Below, in pieces: positions 10,439-21,437 of a DNA stretch of 64,000 nucleotides. The DNA comes from CAVRUD01 sp963849635 (GTDB lineage Bacteria > Chloroflexota > Chloroflexia > Thermomicrobiales > UBA6265). The first letter of the stretch is position 1. Every line of letters begins with the position of its first letter. The position numbers and the translations under genes were made by a program. The notes under the pieces were generated by a model. It was not told the DNA's origin and searched no databases. It saw only the letters and a list, made by a program, of their open reading frames with translations. Where the stretch lies: the NCBI GenBank assembly GCA_963849635.1, contig CAWKIA010000018.1, forward strand, positions 496,001-560,000, given 5' to 3'.

Positions 10439-10466
10439 CTGACGGCTGACGGCTGATTGCTGACAG
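10439..10466. repeat. Four tandem CTGAYNG heptamers in the atpA-atpG spacer
   Basis: The words CTGACGG, CTGACGG, CTGATTG and CTGACAG run end to end, two identical and two degenerate. The atpG ribosome binding site AAGGAG follows. Complementary copies lie beyond atpG at 11348-11369. Confidence 0.85.
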
Positions 10467-10479
10467 CTAAGGAGCGTCC

Positions 10480-11349
10480 GTGGCAAGCACACGCGAGATT
10501 CGGCGCCGCATTCGCAGCGTCCGCAACATCTCCCAAATCACCCGCGCCATGGAGATGGTCTCCGCGGCGAAAATGCGGAAGGCACAGCAGCGAGTGCTGG
10601 CCAGCCGCCCATATTCGGAGCGGATTCAGGCCGTGATCGGCGATCTTGCCTCCCTCAAGATCGACGGCACTGAGACAGCGGCGTTCCCGTTGCTGGAGCA
10701 GCGCGAGGTCAAGAAGTCGGCCGTCATCCTGGTCACGCCCGATAAGGGCCTGACCGGCTCTATGAACGCTAACCTGATCAGGAGGGCATCGCGCTACATC
10801 CTGAGCGAGGCGAACGTTCCCGTTGAAGTCATCGCCGCCGGCAAGAAGGGCCGCGACTTCATGGTCCGGTCCCGCCAAGATGTCGTGGCGGAGTTCACCG
10901 CATTGGGAGACAACGTCTCCTTCAACGACATTCGTCCGATCGTCGAAGTCGCCCTGGCTGACTTCAACGCGGGCAAGGTCGACGCCGTCTACGTCATCTT
11001 CCCCCGCTTCGTGAACACCCTGACGCAGACGCCGGAGGTCCGCCAGATCCTGCCGATCGCGCGGCCGGAGGGCGCGGGCGCCTACACCGACTACATCTTC
11101 GAGCCGTCGCCGGAGGAGGTGCTGAACGCACTGCTCCCCCGATTCGTCGAAGTCCAGGTCTATCAGGCGATCCTCGAATCGATCGCCTCCGAGCACTCCG
11201 CCCGGATGGTCGCGATGCGGAACGCCTCTCAGAACGCGAAGGACCTCGTCGCCGAGCTCAACCTGTTCTACAACAAGGCCCGTCAGTCCCAAATCACCCG
11301 CGAGGTTTCGGAGATCGCCGCCGGCGCCAACGCGCTGGGTAGCCGATAG
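10480..11349 (+). CDS. atpG: ATP synthase F1 subunit gamma
   Basis: This 289-residue central-stalk subunit starts at GTG 10480 behind AAGGAG. The N-terminal coiled-coil strand has the classic opening ASTREIRRRIRSVRNISQIT followed by AMEMVSAAKM. The middle Rossmann-like part includes VTPDKGLTGSMNANL. The C-terminal helix includes EHSARMVAMRNASQNAKDLV and ends TREVSEIAAGANAL. All match the family. The stop codon overlaps the left edge of the next spacer repeat. Confidence 0.95.
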   Translation: MASTREIRRRIRSVRNISQITRAMEMVSAAKMRKAQQRVLASRPYSERIQAVIGDLASLKIDGTETAAFPLLEQREVKKSAVILVTPDKGLTGSMNANLIRRASRYILSEANVPVEVIAAGKKGRDFMVRSRQDVVAEFTALGDNVSFNDIRPIVEVALADFNAGKVDAVYVIFPRFVNTLTQTPEVRQILPIARPEGAGAYTDYIFEPSPEEVLNALLPRFVEVQVYQAILESIASEHSARMVAMRNASQNAKDLVAELNLFYNKARQSQITREVSEIAAGANALGSR

Positions 11350-11369
11350 CCGTCAGCGATCAGCCGTCA
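11348..11369. repeat. Inverse-oriented heptamers in the atpG-atpD spacer
   Basis: AGCCGTCAG and CAGCCGTCA occur around a 4-base centre. They are the reverse complement of the CTGACGGCTGA words upstream of atpG, so the two spacers could pair with each other across the gene. Confidence 0.7.
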
Positions 11370-11391
11370 CCACCGAGGAGTACGCACCCAC

Positions 11392-12810
<1,419 letters not shown>

Positions 12811-12815
12811 GTCGC

Positions 12816-12865
12816 AAGTTCCAAGGGACAAGTACTTGGAACTTGTCCCTTGGAACTTGGAACTT
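12816..12865. repeat. Perfect hairpin with TTGGAAC heptamers in the atpD-atpC spacer
   Basis: The arms AAGTTCCAAGGGACAAGT and ACTTGTCCCTTGGAACTT pair over 18 bases around a 7-base loop. The right arm continues as tandem TTGGAAC words. The structure starts five bases after the atpD stop codon. Confidence 0.9.
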
Positions 12866-12886
12866 CTGACTCCGTCCGGAGGACTC

Positions 12887-13339
12887 ATGGCAAAGCTTTC
12901 CGTCGAGATCGTCACCGGCGAGCGAGTCGTCTACACTGAGAATGACGTCGACATGGTCGTCGCGCCCGGTGCGGATGGAACGCTCGGCATCCTGCCCCAT
13001 CATGCGCCGCTGATTTCGTTGCTCGCAAACGGCGAGTTGCGGATCAAGAAGGGTGGCAGCGAGCAGTCGATTGTCGTGTTCGGTGGCTTTATCGAAGTCA
13101 CGCCGGAGAAGGTCATCGTTCTCGCCGACTCCGCCGAGCGGGCCGAGGAGATCGATGTTGGGCGCGCGGAAGCAGCCCGGCGCAGCGCGGAAGAGCTGAA
13201 AGCTCGGCGCGAAACCGGCGTCGATCTAGCGGAAGCCGAACTCGCTCTGCGCCGCGCCTCGGTCCGGCTCCGTGTCGGTCAACGCCGCAGCCCTCGCCGC
13301 GGACCTGGCGTGCCGACCGGATCGGACAACGAGATCTAG
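12887..13339 (+). CDS. atpC: ATP synthase F1 subunit epsilon
   Basis: ATG 12887 sits behind GGAGGA, so the open frame from 12665 is an artefact of overlap with atpD. The 150-residue product has the N-terminal beta-sandwich (AKLSVEIVTGERVVY, GTLGILPHHAPLISLL, VFGGFIEVTPEKVIVLAD). A C-terminal helical pair of the regulatory type follows (EEIDVGRAEAARRSAEELK, then LAEAELALRRASVRLRVGQ). The Arg/Pro-rich tail (RRSPRRGPGVPTGSDNEI) is somewhat longer than usual. It is the last gene of the atp operon; murA follows. Confidence 0.93.
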   Translation: MAKLSVEIVTGERVVYTENDVDMVVAPGADGTLGILPHHAPLISLLANGELRIKKGGSEQSIVVFGGFIEVTPEKVIVLADSAERAEEIDVGRAEAARRSAEELKARRETGVDLAEAELALRRASVRLRVGQRRSPRRGPGVPTGSDNEI

Positions 13340-13453
13340 GCGAGGCGGACTCCCCCGCGCTCGGTCAATGGCGACAGCCTCGACCGCCGCCCGTCGCCTG
13401 TCGAGGCGCGATTTCGCGCCGACCGCATGCGGGGAGAGGAGTTTTCGGCGCCA

Positions 13454-14797
13454 ATGGTTGCTTCGGTCGTAGATCGCGCTCGGCCCGTCGCCTTGTCACC
13501 TCGAGTCATCCGAATTGAAGGGGGTCAACCGCTCCGGGGCAAGGTGGTGATCGGGGGCGCCAAGAACGCGGCGCTGCCCGCGCTAGCCTCCACGCTGTTG
13601 ACCTCGGAGGAGTGCGTCCTCAACAACGTCCCCGACCTCGCCGATATCTACACCATGATCGACCTCCTTCGGTCGTTGGGTGCGTCGGCCGAATTTGACG
13701 TCAGGCGCCGTCAGGTCCGCGTCCGAGCAAACGAGATCACGAGCGTCGATGCGCCGCCCGATCTCGTCGCCAAGATGCGGGCCTCTTTTCTTGTTGCCGG
13801 CCCACTCCTTGCTCGATTCGGCCACATGTCGGCGTCAACGCCGGGCGGCTGCAAGCTTGGCGCCCGTCCGGTCGATGTCGACGTGCGCGGATTTCGGCGG
13901 ATGGGTGCCAGGGTCGACTTCACCGAGCAGGAAGTCTCCGCCCGCTGCGACGGCCTGACCGGCGCCCGCATCTACATGGACTACCCGAGCCACACCGGCA
14001 CCGAAAATCTGCTGATGGCGGCCACGCTGGCAAGCGGCCGCACGACGATCGTCAACGCGGCGTGTGAGCCTGAGATCACCTATCTGGGCGATCTCCTCAT
14101 TCGGATGGGGGCCAGGATCAAGGGGCACGGCACGCCCACGATCGTGGTCGAGGGTGTTGACCGTCTCCATGGCGTTTCGGACTCGATCCTGCCCGATCGC
14201 CTCGAGGCCGGCACCTTTGCAATTGGGGCCGTGATCACTGGCGGCGAGGTCGAGCTCCAAAACGTTCGAGATTCGGACATGCTGCCCCTGACAGCAAAAT
14301 TGCACGAAGCTGGTGCCCGGATCTGGCAGGACGAAAACTCGATGTTGGTCCGCGCTGAGAAGTCGCTCAAGGCCGTCGAGATCCAGACGTTGCCATTTCC
14401 AGGTTTCCCAACAGACCTGCAGGCGCCCTTCGCGGTGCTGATGACCCAATCTCATGGCGTATCGAAGATCCATGAGCGGGTCTTCGAAGGGCGACTTCGC
14501 TACACCGACGAGCTCAAGCAGATGGGTGCCAACATCTGGGTCGAGACGTATGGTGATGGTGAAACCCGCAAGTATGGGACGCACGCCGAGATTACCGGAC
14601 CAACGCCCCTACATGGCACTCGCGTTCAGGCGATCGATATCCGCGCCGGAGCGGGCGTCGTCCTGGCCGGGCTGGTGGCAAAAGGCGAAACCGTCATTAC
14701 GGACATCCATCACCTCGCCCGCGGCTATGAGAACCTGGTCGAGAAACTGAGCGACTTGGGCGCGGCAGTCTCGTTTGGAGACGACGACGTCGCATGA
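13454..14797 (+). CDS. murA: UDP-N-acetylglucosamine 1-carboxyvinyltransferase
   Basis: MurA transfers enolpyruvate from PEP to UDP-GlcNAc, the first committed step of peptidoglycan synthesis. Visible hallmarks are GKVVIGGAKNAALPALAS near the N-terminus, MRASFLVAGPLLARFG, the active-site Cys133 in PGGCKLGARPVD (so likely fosfomycin-sensitive rather than a Cys-to-Asp variant), and GFPTDLQAPFAVLMTQSHG. About 447 residues is normal. ATG 13454 is chosen because GGGGAGAGGAG precedes it; ATG 13427, nine codons upstream, is the alternative. It lies 114 bases after atpC and may be read through from the atp operon. A glycosyltransferase follows. Confidence 0.93.
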   Translation: MVASVVDRARPVALSPRVIRIEGGQPLRGKVVIGGAKNAALPALASTLLTSEECVLNNVPDLADIYTMIDLLRSLGASAEFDVRRRQVRVRANEITSVDAPPDLVAKMRASFLVAGPLLARFGHMSASTPGGCKLGARPVDVDVRGFRRMGARVDFTEQEVSARCDGLTGARIYMDYPSHTGTENLLMAATLASGRTTIVNAACEPEITYLGDLLIRMGARIKGHGTPTIVVEGVDRLHGVSDSILPDRLEAGTFAIGAVITGGEVELQNVRDSDMLPLTAKLHEAGARIWQDENSMLVRAEKSLKAVEIQTLPFPGFPTDLQAPFAVLMTQSHGVSKIHERVFEGRLRYTDELKQMGANIWVETYGDGETRKYGTHAEITGPTPLHGTRVQAIDIRAGAGVVLAGLVAKGETVITDIHHLARGYENLVEKLSDLGAAVSFGDDDVA

Positions 14798-14818
14798 CGA
14801 CGGGCGGCGGGCCGGACA

Positions 14819-15594
14819 TTGAGCGAGTCCAGTAGCCGAGCGGCTGGCTTCGATGTAGCCGGCCGCTCGGTCGTCGTGGTTATTCCAACTTATAACGAGC
14901 GCGAGAATCTGCAGACACTTCTCCCGCGGGTGCTGGCGCTGGGCGCCGAGTACAGGATCGTGGTGGTCGACGACGACTCGCCCGATGGAACTGGAGAGGT
15001 CGCCGATCGCCTGGCCGAATCCCACCCTGGCCGGATCACAGTTCTCCACCGTTCGAAAAAGAAGGAATCGGCCGAGCGTACATTGCCGGATTCGGCGAAG
15101 CGCTCCGGAGCGATGCCGCCTTCATCGTCGAGATGGACGCCGACCTCTCCCACGACCCCAAATCGTTACCGGCCATGATCGCCGCAGCCCAATCCGCCGA
15201 TCTCGTGCTCGGCTCCCGTTACGTTCCGGGAGGCGGAACTATGGGCTGGCCACTCCACCGGCGCGTCATCAGCCGCCTAGGCGGCATGTATGCCCGCCTC
15301 GTCCTTGGAGTCCCGGTCGCTGATCTCACCGGTGGGTACAAGGTATTCCGCCGGAGCGCCTTAGAACACCTGGACCTCTCGCGCATTCGTTCCGACGGAT
15401 ACGGGTTCCAGATCGAGACGACCTACAGGCTGATTCGGTCCGGCGCTCGGGTTGTCGAGGTGCCAATTACATTTGCGGACCGGGTTGCAGGTGCATCGAA
15501 GCTTTCGCGGCGCATCGTAATCGAAGCCTTTTTCGTCGTCTGGAAGCTTCGATTCGACCGGCGGCCAGGTCAGCCCTTCGTGGAAACGAAATAG
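14819..15594 (+). CDS. GT2 glycosyltransferase, dolichyl/polyprenyl-phosphate mannosyltransferase-like (one frameshift)
   Basis: Restoring one missing base just after the A-run at 15056-15060 gives a continuous protein of about 258 residues. The GT-A fold motifs are clear: VVVIPTYNERENLQTLLPRV, VVDDDSPDGTGEVAD, EMDADLSHDPKSLPAM and GSRYVPGGGTMGWPL. The later segment GGYKVFRRSALEHLDL and the SDGYGFQIETTYR region are typical of DPM1-like enzymes that load a sugar onto a polyprenyl phosphate. No C-terminal membrane domain is present, so it resembles the short soluble form. The start is probably TTG 14819, 21 bases after the murA stop. The exact sugar and acceptor are unknown. Confidence 0.82.
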
Positions 15595-15602
15595 GACGGA
15601 AG

Positions 15603-16715
15603 TTAACTCCTAGCGTTCATTGCCAAATCGATCTCCGTTCGCATGTTCTGCATGAACACGTCGCGGTCAAACCGGCGGGCATGAGCGCGGATGGTGCTCT
15701 GATCCCACGAATGCTGCTCCGCAACCTTCACCGCTTCGACGAGCGAATCGGCACTGGACGCAGCGAAGAGCAAGCCGGTGACACCAGACAAGACCGATTC
15801 CTGGGCACCGCCCGCGTCGAGCGCGATAACCGGCCGTCCAGCCGCCTGGGCCTCAACCGCGGTGATGCCGAAATCCTCCTTCGCCGGGAGGATCAGACCG
15901 CGTGACCGCCCGAGGAGTTCGGCGACCGATTCGTCCGACTGTCTGCCAAGAAACGCGATGTTAGAGCTGGCCATCTCCCGCAGGCGGGCAATTGCCCGCC
16001 CCTCTCCTACAATCTTGAGTGGCAGCCCGAGCCGGTTGAACGCCTCCACAGCCAGATCGACCCGCTTATGGGGCACAAGCCGAGAGACGACAACGTACCA
16101 GTCCTCTGGCTCGTGGGGCAGCTTGTCCGCAACCGCCCCGATCCTTTTGACATCGACTGGAGGGTACACGACCGGAGCGTCAACACCATACGACTTCCGG
16201 ATGCGCTCTCGGACCGTGTTGGAGTTCGCGACGTATCTGTCCACCCTGCTCGCCGCCTGGCGATCGACCTGTTTCAAAACCGAAAACACAGCGCGCATGG
16301 CGGGTTCAAGGATTGGATGGACGCGCGCCGGACCGAGGTACGCGTCGTCCTTGTAGAGGAATCGCGCCGGTGAATGGCAATAGCAGACGTGAACGTTGCC
16401 CGGACCCGCTGGAGCCTGATGTGCCCAGGCGCTCGAATCGGATAGCACAAGGTCGTAGTCCCGTAGCGCCCGCCCGAACCCGCGAAAAATCACCGGATAG
16501 GCCGGTGGCACCGCCCGGTGCCAGTGCTCGGCGCGAGGTAGCTCATTCAGGAGGCTCGGGCGGATATCCCATCCTCTCCACCCATCGGGTAGCACGGACT
16601 CGTCGACGACCGAGGTGAAAACCGGGGCATCAGGGAACATAGCGTGCAGGGCTTCAAGGACCCGCTCGGCGCCGCCCATCTGGGTGAGATAATCGTGGAC
16701 AATTGCCACCCGCAC
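15603..16715 (-). CDS. GT4-family glycosyltransferase
   Basis: This 370-residue protein starts at GTG 16715 behind AGGAGGT. The N-terminal Rossmann half opens RVAIVHDYLTQMGGAERVLE and includes VHVCYCHSPARFLYKDDAY. The C-terminal half has VVVSRLVPHKRVDLAVEAFN, LKIVGEGRAIARL and the acidic donor-binding motif EDFGITAVEAQAAGRPVIA. These are standard GT-B, family 4 features. A similar opening is common in mannosyltransferases of polysaccharide pathways, but the sugar cannot be read from sequence. It is convergent with the GT2 gene, with only eight bases between the stop codons. Confidence 0.85.
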   Translation of the reverse strand: MRVAIVHDYLTQMGGAERVLEALHAMFPDAPVFTSVVDESVLPDGWRGWDIRPSLLNELPRAEHWHRAVPPAYPVIFRGFGRALRDYDLVLSDSSAWAHQAPAGPGNVHVCYCHSPARFLYKDDAYLGPARVHPILEPAMRAVFSVLKQVDRQAASRVDRYVANSNTVRERIRKSYGVDAPVVYPPVDVKRIGAVADKLPHEPEDWYVVVSRLVPHKRVDLAVEAFNRLGLPLKIVGEGRAIARLREMASSNIAFLGRQSDESVAELLGRSRGLILPAKEDFGITAVEAQAAGRPVIALDAGGAQESVLSGVTGLLFAASSADSLVEAVKVAEQHSWDQSTIRAHARRFDRDVFMQNMRTEIDLAMNARS

Positions 16716-16863
16716 CGCGGACCCCGACCTCCTAGCCCGTGTCGTCGCTTGCTATCTCACGATGCGAGCGCACCGGCGTTGACCCTGACGAGACCGGCAC
16801 AGTATACGAGCGGCACCACGGAGCACCGTTGGTGCCTGCCATCGCCAACATAGAGGGACGATA

Positions 16864-18216
16864 GTGGCCCCAACCAAGACGGCGTCTTCAATCATTTCAG
16901 AGAGCCTGGGCTCATCTCCAGCGCTAAAGACTCCGATATCACTGACCAAAGACGAAGCTCGTTTCCTGGCCGTCATCGCCCAGCGCCTGGACAGGCGTCC
17001 TCCCGCGAGGCAGCGCCGTGATCGCGCCTTCCTGCTCGACACCATCCGCACGATAGGTTGCCTCCAACTCGACTCGATCTCGGTCATCTCACGAACCCAT
17101 GAGACTGTGATGTGGAGCCGTGTAGGGCCATACGATGTCGCCGACCTCAACGCACTGCACTACCCGAATGGAGCACTGTTCGAATACCTGGTCCACGCGG
17201 CAGCCCTGGCCCCGATCGAGTATTTCCCATACTTCCGGCGCAGGATGGACTTTTACCGAAGTGATGGCCGAGACAGCCAGGGCTGGCAACACACAAATCG
17301 AGAGGTTCTCGATCGCGTGTTGGCGGTTGCCCACGAGAAAGGCAGCGTTTCCTCAAGAGACTTCGAGCGTCTTGAAGGCAAAGCGCCCGAGCCGTGGGAG
17401 TGGTACGGAGGGAAGCCTGAGCGCCAGGCGCTCGATTCCCTCTGGTCCAATGGCGAACTGATGGTCCTCAAACGGGAGAACTTCCAACGCACGTACGCCG
17501 CTACCGATGATGTCCTTCCAAACGCATTCGAAGGTCCGCTCCCCTCAGTTGAAGAGCAGCGCCGTTGGTTTGTGACAAAGTCCGTCGACGCTATTGGCGT
17601 TGCGACGCCGGCATGGGTGACGGATTACTTCCGCACAGGCGGAAGGGCGTACGTTCCCGCCCGAGAATCGGTCGCGGAACTCGCGGCACTCGCGGCGGAG
17701 GGGTTGATTGTCCCGGCTGTAGTGGATGGTATTCGAGGACCGGTCTACATCGGGCACAAAGAGGTTGACCTGCTTTCCGAACTCCGCTCCGGCCGGCGGC
17801 GCCCGACACTGACGACATTGCTCTCTCCCTTTGACAACCTCACCTGGCACCGGGGGCGCACCGCGGAACTGTTCGACTTCGACTACCGCATCGAGTGCTA
17901 CACGCCCGCGCCGAAGCGGAAGTACGGCTACTACAGCCTCACCATTCTTCACAAGGGCAGGCTTGTTGGACGGCTAGACCCCTCTTACGACCGCCGCGCC
18001 CGCGTCCTCACCATTCGGGCACTCCATCTCGAGCCCGGCGTTCGCCCGACCGAACCCCTCGCCGCCTCCGTCGCCGGGGCGCTGCACGACCTCCTGACAT
18101 TCCTCAAGGGGCAGGACATCGGCATCCTCGTTTCGGATCCGCCTGAGTTCGCACCGCTCGTCCAGCAGGCAATCGAGAATCAGGGGTATGTGCTGAACGG
18201 CTCCTCGCTGGCCTAG
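16864..18216 (+). CDS. YcaQ/AlkX-type winged-helix DNA glycosylase
   Basis: This 450-residue protein starts at GTG 16864 behind AGAGGGA. It matches the HTH_42 superfamily, DNA glycosylases with tandem winged helices that unhook interstrand crosslinks or remove bulky alkylated bases. The signature at residues 64-80 includes LQLDSISVISRTHETVMWS. Its QLD triad is the QxD catalytic motif of the YcaQ (AlkX) branch, distinct from QxQ in AlkZ. Downstream features GNHAPWEW-like GKAPEPWEWYG and LLSPFDNLTWHRGRTAELFD, then KRKYGYYSLTILHKGRLVGR, are also typical. The gene overlaps the convergent small gene by four bases. The substrate is inferred from the family. Confidence 0.83.
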   Translation: MAPTKTASSIISESLGSSPALKTPISLTKDEARFLAVIAQRLDRRPPARQRRDRAFLLDTIRTIGCLQLDSISVISRTHETVMWSRVGPYDVADLNALHYPNGALFEYLVHAAALAPIEYFPYFRRRMDFYRSDGRDSQGWQHTNREVLDRVLAVAHEKGSVSSRDFERLEGKAPEPWEWYGGKPERQALDSLWSNGELMVLKRENFQRTYAATDDVLPNAFEGPLPSVEEQRRWFVTKSVDAIGVATPAWVTDYFRTGGRAYVPARESVAELAALAAEGLIVPAVVDGIRGPVYIGHKEVDLLSELRSGRRRPTLTTLLSPFDNLTWHRGRTAELFDFDYRIECYTPAPKRKYGYYSLTILHKGRLVGRLDPSYDRRARVLTIRALHLEPGVRPTEPLAASVAGALHDLLTFLKGQDIGILVSDPPEFAPLVQQAIENQGYVLNGSSLA

Positions 18217-18479
18217 TCCTGGCCCCCAAGCCGCCGATTGGCGGACTCAGTGTCATCGACTTCGGTCAGGGCTGAACGGTTGACCTTGAGGTGCACGATG
18301 TTCCCCTCGACGCGGGCGATCGCGCGAGCCGGCACGTCAAAATCGTAATGTGGATCTTCCTGCTCCCCAACCAGCACGTAGTGCGGATGGATCTCCCTTA
18401 CTTTGCCCAGCGTTGTCCCGTCCAGTGCAATGACCGAAGCTCCGATTGGAATGGTCGTCTGATCTGAAGATTCCGACAT
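18213..18479 (-). CDS. Small DUF2171/PRC-barrel-like protein
   Basis: This 88-residue protein starts at ATG 18479 behind GAGGGGA. The core IGASVIALDGTTLGKVREIH, then YVLVGEQEDPHYDFDVPARAI and VHLKVNRSAL, has the short beta-strand pattern of DUF2171, a PRC-barrel-like fold. Such proteins are common in Chloroflexota and Deinococcus-type bacteria and often occur in several copies. The function is unknown. It is cytoplasmic with no signal. Its 3' end overlaps the glycosylase gene by four bases, and it diverges from glcD across a 192-base spacer. Confidence 0.7.
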   Translation of the reverse strand: MSESSDQTTIPIGASVIALDGTTLGKVREIHPHYVLVGEQEDPHYDFDVPARAIARVEGNIVHLKVNRSALTEVDDTESANRRLGGQD

Positions 18480-18671
18480 TGGTGTCCCCTCAGTGATTCA
18501 CTCGGCACTACCGCACGTTCGACGGCGTCGCCAACAGATGATAGAGCGTCCTTGTTACAAGAATCTTGCCCACCCCTCATTTCGGCGCGATACTTGGAAT
18601 CCGGATGCGTCAGCGACGACGCCTACTCGCCTACCCGCCTGCCATTCACTGGACAGGGCTGAGGAGCGTCG

Positions 18672-20140
18672 ATGAACCAGGCGACCCTAATTGAACGACT
18701 AGTGCAGATCGCCGGGGTAGCGAACGTCTTTCATCGGCCCGCGGATATCCTCGTCTATGAGTATGACGGCTCGGTCGATGGCGCCGTCGATACCGGCCGC
18801 CCGGCGGCGGTCGTCCTGCCGCGGACAACCGCCGAGGTCGCGGCCATCGTCAAGCTGGCATCTCAGGCGGGACTACCCGTCATTCCGCGAGGCGCAGGCA
18901 CTGGCCTTTCTGGAGGCGCGGTTGCCCAACAGGGTGGGATCATCATCGCCCTGACCCGGATGGATAGCGTCCTCGAAGTCGATCGCGAAGACCGGACCGC
19001 CCTCGTCGAGCCCGGCGTGATCAACCTCGAGTTGAGCGAGTACGTCCAGAACGACGGGTTCTTCTTTGCTCCAGATCCGTCCAGCCAGAAAGCCTGCACA
19101 ATCGGCGGGAATGTGGCCGAGAATTCTGGTGGGCCGCATTGCCTCAAGTACGGGGTCACCACAAACCACATCCTGGGCCTGGAGGTTGTCTTACCAGACG
19201 GCAGCGTAGTTTGGACCGGCGGCCGAGCGCAGGGTGATGCTGGGTACGACCTCACTGCGGCCCTGGTTGGCTCCGAGGGGATGCTCGGGATCGTGACGAA
19301 GGCGCTCGTGCGATTGACCCCGGCGCCGGAGGCGATCCTCGTCCAGTTGGCCGCCTTCCCGGACGTTGAGTCGGCCTCTCAGGCGGTTTCGCGAATCATC
19401 GCCGCCGGGATCTTGCCTGCCGCTCTCGAACTCATGGACAACTTGACGATCCAGGCAGTCGAGCCGACTTACCACGCTGGCTACCCCATGGACGCAGGGG
19501 CAGTGCTGCTGATCGAAGTCGACGGACTGGCCGACGACGTCGGCGCCATGCAGACCGATATTGAAACAATCTGCCTGGAAAACGGCGCGACGACCGTCCG
19601 GGCGGCCACATCGAAGCCCGAGCGCGATCTGCTCTGGAAGGGCCGCAAGATGGCCCTGGCCGCCATGGGCCGCCTGGCGCCGAACTACTATCTGCACGAT
19701 ACCGTCGTCCCTCGCTCCAAGCTGCCGGCGACGTTGAAGAACGTCGATGAAGTTGGCCGGACATACGGCCTCAGGATCGCCAACGTCTTCCACGCCGGCG
19801 ATGGAAACCTGCATCCTCTGATGCTGTTCGACCGGCGAAAAACGGCGACGTCGAAAAGGTCCTTCAGGCCAGCCACGATTTGATCCACTATTGCGTCGAG
19901 GTCGGCGGCGCGATCTCCGGCGAACATGGAGTCGGCACGGAGAAGCGGGACTACATGACGCTGGTCTACACGGCCGAAGATCTCGCCGCGATGGCCGGAC
20001 TGAAAAATAGCTTCGATCCCAGGGGGATATTCAACCCCGAAAAGCTCTTCCCGAAGGGCTATGAATGTGGAGAGGTAAAGGCCCTACGGTCCCAGGCGAT
20101 GGCCCAACGTGCCGAACGGTTGGGGATCTATGCCTTCTGA
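18672..20140 (+). CDS. glcD: Glycolate oxidase subunit GlcD, FAD-binding (one frameshift)
   Basis: One missing A in the run at 19838-19842 splits the gene; with it restored the protein has about 489 residues. GlcD is the FAD-linked catalytic subunit that oxidises glycolate (or D-lactate) to the 2-oxo acid. The FAD_binding_4 domain shows LPVIPRGAGTGLSGGAV and CTIGGNVAENSGGPHCLKYG. The C-terminal FAD-linked oxidase domain has NVFHAGDGNLHPLMLFD and, past the shift, GGAISGEHGVGTEKRDYM. Four to five A residues at the shift point suggest a homopolymer error. ATG 18672 follows GAGGAG. glcE overlaps its end by 11 bases, indicating coupled translation. Confidence 0.88.
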
Positions 20141-21392
20141 TATCTCATCGCATCGGACTGCCGCCGGCGACCCGCGTCTCGGCGCCCCTACAATCGACGG
20201 AGTCACACCCGACAGGGTCGTCGCACCCGAAGACGCTCAGGAGGTCGCCGACATCCTGGCCGAAGCGGCCGACCGATCGCTGGCAGTCGCTCCGATCGGC
20301 GGCGGCACCGCCCTTGGGCTTGGCAACGTGCCCGAACGCATCGACCTCGCCCTTTCAACCGAGCGTCTGAACAGCGTGATCGATTACGAGCCGATGGACC
20401 TCGTTCTGTCGATTGGCGCGGGAGCCCGCTTCCGCGACGCCCAGGCAATTCTTGCTGAGCATGGCCAGGGCATTCCGGTTGAGGCCCCGCTCGATGAGAA
20501 CGCCACGATCGGCGGGCTGATCGCAACCGCCCTCGCCGGCCCCCGCCGGCTCGGATCGGGCACGCTCCGCGACCTGCTCATTGGCATCTCGGTTGCCCAT
20601 CCCAGCGGCACGGTGACGAAAGCCGGCGGGATGGTCGTCAAGAATGTGACAGGGTTCGACCTCACCCGGCTCTACCTGGGATCGCTAGGGACGCTCGGCG
20701 TGATCGTCTCCGCCAACTTCAAGGTGCTGCCCAAGCCAAGGGCGGAACAGACGCTTCTCTTCACTGTGCCAGACATCGAGCGCGGTGCTGGCGCCGCGTC
20801 CGCGATCCGCGCGTCATCGATCCAGCCAGTCGCACTGGAGCTCACTCAAGTTGGAGCGGACTGGCGACTCGCCGTGCGCATTGAGGGACGAGACGCGACA
20901 GTTGCCACAACGGCCGATCGCATCCTCGGTCTGGTCAACCTGGAAAGCGAGCGTCTCAGCGGCCCGGAGAGCACTTCCTGGTGGCGCACTTACGTCGATG
21001 CGCAGGCGCCAGTGGTCCGCGATCCGCGAGAAATCGTCGTCCGCTGCGGCGTGCGACCAAGAGGCACCATCGAGCTGCTCCAGAAAGCACTGAACACGAT
21101 CGACGGCTATTCGCTCAAACCTGGGTACGTCGCCGCCTCCCTGGGACTCGGGTCGCTAATCATGCGTCTCGAATCAGAGGAACCGATCACCGGAAGCCAC
21201 CTGGCGGGCCTACAACTCGATCTGTACGAGATCGCCGATACCGTAACTATCCTCGCGGCCGATCCTGAGGCCAAACGCTCGATCGACGTCTGGGGAAGAT
21301 CTCCCGCCACACTCGACGTGATGCAAACGCTCAAAGACCAGTTCGATCCGGCACGCGTCCTCAATCCCGGCCGCTTCGCCGGGCGGATCTGA
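20130..21392 (+). CDS. glcE: Glycolate oxidase subunit GlcE, FAD-binding
   Basis: I place the start at ATG 20130, behind GGTTGGGGA and inside the 3' end of glcD; GTG 20109 is the alternative. The roughly 420-residue product carries one FAD_binding_4 domain: VAPIGGGTALGLGNVPERID, VLSIGAGARFRDAQAIL, GIPVEAPLDENATIGGLIA and GGMVVKNVTGFDLTRLYLG. This set is typical of GlcE, which contributes the second flavin site. The C-terminus ends LKDQFDPARVLNPGRFAGRI, the usual FAD-linked oxidase ending. No frameshift is seen. It acts with GlcD and GlcF at the membrane, passing electrons to quinone. Confidence 0.88.
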   Translation: MPSDISSHRTAAGDPRLGAPTIDGVTPDRVVAPEDAQEVADILAEAADRSLAVAPIGGGTALGLGNVPERIDLALSTERLNSVIDYEPMDLVLSIGAGARFRDAQAILAEHGQGIPVEAPLDENATIGGLIATALAGPRRLGSGTLRDLLIGISVAHPSGTVTKAGGMVVKNVTGFDLTRLYLGSLGTLGVIVSANFKVLPKPRAEQTLLFTVPDIERGAGAASAIRASSIQPVALELTQVGADWRLAVRIEGRDATVATTADRILGLVNLESERLSGPESTSWWRTYVDAQAPVVRDPREIVVRCGVRPRGTIELLQKALNTIDGYSLKPGYVAASLGLGSLIMRLESEEPITGSHLAGLQLDLYEIADTVTILAADPEAKRSIDVWGRSPATLDVMQTLKDQFDPARVLNPGRFAGRI

Positions 21393-21437
21393 CACCACTG
21401 GCGCACATCGCGCCAATCACGGAGACAAGGAACACCC

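Noticed and set aside
18621..18643. Degenerate 8-base repeat GCCTACTC-GCCTACCC-GCCTGCC upstream of glcD
   Set aside because: The copies differ and the period is eight, so it is not part of the heptamer set; low-complexity chance is likely.
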